A stretch of DNA of 7,968 nucleotides from Nanobdellota archaeon (GTDB lineage Archaea > Nanobdellota > Nanobdellia > SCGC-AAA011-G17 > GW2011-AR17). Both the position numbers and the translations under genes were made by a program. The stretch spans positions 1 through 7,968 of the forward strand of contig JASEIA010000068.1 of NCBI GenBank assembly GCA_030018575.1, read 5' to 3'. Below, one piece after another: positions 6,153-7,968 of the stretch (position 1 is its first letter; the number at the start of each line of letters is the position of its first letter). The notes below the pieces were generated by a model. The model worked only from the letters and a program-made list of their open reading frames with translations. It was not told the origin of the DNA and did no database searches.

Positions 6153-6170
6153 TTTAAAAAGCTTTATATA
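6153..6170 (-). promoter_or_regulatory. Promoter region of the UbiB-type kinase operon
   Basis: Two TATA-like elements are present on the minus strand. TATATAAA at 6170-6163 is the better match, centred 39.5 bases before the ATG at 6127, which would give a leader of about 12 bases. TTTTTAAA at 6160-6153 is centred 29.5 bases before the ATG and would give a nearly leaderless mRNA. The sequence does not decide between them. Confidence 0.55.
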
Positions 6171-6173
6171 TTG

Positions 6174-6188
6174 AAAAACAGGCAAAAA
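6174..6188 (-). terminator. T-rich terminator after gltX
   Basis: Immediately after the gltX TGA the minus strand has two runs of five T separated by a few bases. This weak archaeal-type terminator sits directly before the TATA region of the kinase gene, so some read-through from gltX into the kinase operon is likely. Confidence 0.4.
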
Positions 6189-7847
6189 TCACTTATGCGT
6201 CAGCCAGAAGATATACTTCCCGCCTTCTTTCCTGTCAAACCTGCAGAAGCCGAACCTCTCAAACTGGATTACCTCTCCCTCTTTCAAATGCTTAACACCT
6301 TTCTCAGCAAGCCCTTTCTTAACACTTCCGTCATCCATCAGAATCTCAACATCTGCATTCTCCTCATTCGCAGGAAGCCAGTGTATCAACTTTGCGTTCA
6401 ATGAAGCGTCATGCTCTTTTGACATAAACTTCAAGTCCTTGAAATTAAACAAATGAATAAATCTGTAAACCCGCCCTTTAGCCAAAGAATCAGCAACAAA
6501 AAACTCATCAGAAGTTTCAAAAACCCTTTTTCCCCTTTCCTTGAAATCCTGGTGCAAATCAATCTCAGCTTTCATCAAAGGAGCATTTGAAATCTTCACT
6601 TTCTTGGGGTATTCAACAAAGAAATATCTGTTTGCTGTTTTATCAATCAGCTTCCTGTTTTCAGCATAAAGATTATCAACAGGCACTGTGATTTCGTTCT
6701 GGTTCACTCCAAAGCTCAATGAAAAAGCCCTTATTGATTCAGGAAGTATCCCTCTCCTTTTCAACGCCTGCAGGCTCCAGGTCCTAGGGTCATCCCATCC
6801 TGAATACAAGCCTGACTCAACCTCTTTCTTTGCCTTTGACTTTGAAAGCTTAACTCCGTCAATCTGCACAAGCCCTGTGTGGATTAATTCAGCGTGCTTC
6901 CAGCCAAAGATGTCCCAGATGTATTTCTCCATGTCGCTCTCAATCATCAAATCCTTGCCCCTTAATATATGGGTAATTCCGAGCAGATGGTCATCTATTG
7001 CCCATGAAAAGTCCAAAAGAGGCCAGACGCGGTACTTGTTTCCAACCCGCGGATGCTCTCTTTCGCAAATCCTGAATATGACCCTGTCCCTGAACGCGGG
7101 ATTAGGATGCTCCATGCTTGTCTTGATTCTTAATGCGGCATCCCCTTCCTTGTAATGATTAAACATCTTTTTCCATTCATCAAGGGTTTTCTCAACAGTC
7201 GCTTCCCTGCATTCGCAAATCTTCATCTCAGCCCTGTTTTTCCTTAATGTTTCTGTATTGCAGAAGCAGACATATGCCTGCCCTTTTTTTATCAATTCCT
7301 CTGCGTGCTTGTAATAAATCTCAAGCCTGTCTGACTTGTAAATAATTTTATTTTCAAAATCAATGCCAAGCCATTTCAGGCCTTCCGGAATCATGCCGTA
7401 TGCCTTTTTTGTGACATTCTTTTCCTCAGAGCCGATTGTGTCATCAAGAACAAGCAAAAGTTTTCCCTTGTATTTCTTTGTGTACTCATCATTAAGAATG
7501 TAGGGCCTTGTATTTCCAATATGCAAAGGGCCAGAAGGGTACGGAGCCATTCTCATCAATGTTTTGCCTTTATGCGCATTCTTAAGCTCAGGAAGCTCGT
7601 GCTTGGGCTTCTCTTTCTTCTCAAGAAGCTCAGGCGCAGTCTTCTGCAGCTTTTCAAGCTGCTCGTTTGGCTTCATTGCATTGACGTCCTTTATTACAGA
7701 ATTCACATCCCTTGCAACATCCTTCATTTTCTCCTTTAATTCAGGCTTTTCAGAAAGCAATTTGCCTAATACAGCGCCTGCGTTTGCCTTTCCATTGTAT
7801 TTCACTGCATTGTGCAGGGCGTATTTCTCAATGTCGTGTTTAAGCAT
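6189..7847 (-). CDS. gltX: Glutamyl-tRNA synthetase, archaeal type
   Basis: This class I synthetase charges tRNA-Glu, and in most archaea also tRNA-Gln for later amidation. It is 552 residues from the ATG at 7847. The N-terminal extension (about 1-93, rich in Lys/Glu helices) is typical of archaeal GluRS. Then come the Rossmann fold with P-S-G-P-L-H-I-G-N (HIGH motif as H-I-G-N at 109-112), L-D-D-T at 134-137, a four-Cys group C-F-C ... C-E-C (194, 196, 211, 213) that may bind zinc, the catalytic core with W-A-I-D-D-H-L-L-G-I-T-H, and V-K-L-S-K-S-K at 332-338 (KMSKS). The beta-barrel anticodon-binding part runs from about 385 to the end, as in archaeal GluRS and GlnRS rather than bacterial GluRS. 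Oddities are Asn in HIGH and Val-Leu before D-D-T where Arg-Phe is usual. An upstream in-frame ATG at 7868 abuts the TATA box and is rejected. GlnRS is less likely. Confidence 0.9.
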   Translation of the reverse strand: MLKHDIEKYALHNAVKYNGKANAGAVLGKLLSEKPELKEKMKDVARDVNSVIKDVNAMKPNEQLEKLQKTAPELLEKKEKPKHELPELKNAHKGKTLMRMAPYPSGPLHIGNTRPYILNDEYTKKYKGKLLLVLDDTIGSEEKNVTKKAYGMIPEGLKWLGIDFENKIIYKSDRLEIYYKHAEELIKKGQAYVCFCNTETLRKNRAEMKICECREATVEKTLDEWKKMFNHYKEGDAALRIKTSMEHPNPAFRDRVIFRICEREHPRVGNKYRVWPLLDFSWAIDDHLLGITHILRGKDLMIESDMEKYIWDIFGWKHAELIHTGLVQIDGVKLSKSKAKKEVESGLYSGWDDPRTWSLQALKRRGILPESIRAFSLSFGVNQNEITVPVDNLYAENRKLIDKTANRYFFVEYPKKVKISNAPLMKAEIDLHQDFKERGKRVFETSDEFFVADSLAKGRVYRFIHLFNFKDLKFMSKEHDASLNAKLIHWLPANEENADVEILMDDGSVKKGLAEKGVKHLKEGEVIQFERFGFCRFDRKEGGKYIFWLTHK

Positions 7848-7870
7848 AGAAAATAGTGATAATTGCATTA

Positions 7871-7878
7871 CTTATAAG
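7871..7878 (-). promoter_or_regulatory. TATA box of gltX
   Basis: CTTATAAG lies 27.5 bases (centre) before the ATG at 7847, the same geometry as at asnS and the membrane-protein gene, and predicts a leaderless mRNA. It nearly touches the earlier ATG at 7868, which would therefore lie outside the transcript. Confidence 0.65.
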
Positions 7879-7910
7879 GGTTTCGTGGGTTGGCTGGATA
7901 CTATCTGTTG

Positions 7911-7946
7911 TGAGGTATTTTTAAGGCGTCATACCCTGAGGTGTTT
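7911..7946 (-). repeat. Short direct repeat upstream of gltX
   Basis: TGAGGTATTT (7911-7920) and TGAGGTGTTT (7937-7946), in plus-strand letters, match at 9 of 10 bases and start 26 bases apart, upstream of the gltX TATA box. They could be paired protein-binding sites, but so short a repeat may also be chance. Nothing else was recognised in the last 90 bases of the window. Confidence 0.25.
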
Positions 7947-7968
7947 CTAACTTATTCTTGTCGATAAT

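Noticed and set aside
7869..7968. tRNA or other RNA gene in the last 100 bases
   Set aside because: No cloverleaf arms or conserved T-loop sequence were found on either strand.

Overview
The window looks like chromosomal DNA of a moderately AT-rich archaeon, most probably a DPANN-type lineage (Woesearchaeota/Pacearchaeota-like). The evidence is an archaeal-type glutamyl-tRNA synthetase with a long N-terminal extension, an archaeal-type asparaginyl-tRNA synthetase, and TTTATAAA-like TATA boxes 26-28 bases from the start codon of several genes, the geometry of leaderless archaeal transcripts. The exact phylum is inference.

Layout. Plus strand, left half: the 3' part of a metallo-beta-lactamase-fold hydrolase, whose H-x-H-x-D-H motif is the first six codons of the window; then asnS with its own promoter; then a small reading frame encoding only the C-terminal half of a HIT-family protein, overlapping the asnS stop; then a promoter and a small two-helix membrane protein with six cysteines. 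Minus strand, right half, read from right to left: gltX; a UbiB/ABC1-type atypical kinase; a phasin-like coiled-coil protein 14 bases after it; a promoter with an unusual folded leader; and two adjoining paralogous unknown genes. The two halves converge at 2756/2759 with a 2-base gap. No rRNA, tRNA, CRISPR array or insertion sequence was seen.

How the genes work together. asnS and gltX charge tRNAs; the gltX type is usually non-discriminating in archaea, so Gln-tRNA would need an amidotransferase encoded elsewhere (inference). The kinase and phasin-like gene form a tight unit, probably acting at the membrane or on lipid. The paralogous pair, the six-cysteine membrane protein and the leader RNA have no function I can name.

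Main points for a second look. (1) asnS is broken by a frameshift just before class II motif 3, while the rest of the coding sequence is intact in another frame. (2) About 120 bases further on, the HIT gene lacks its N-terminal half. (3) The transcript of the paralogous pair should begin with a nested hairpin that has an alternative pairing. (4) The tandem paralogs themselves. (5) A membrane-anchored C-C-CC-C-C cysteine pattern resembling cystine-knot frameworks. (6) The kinase-phasin pair.
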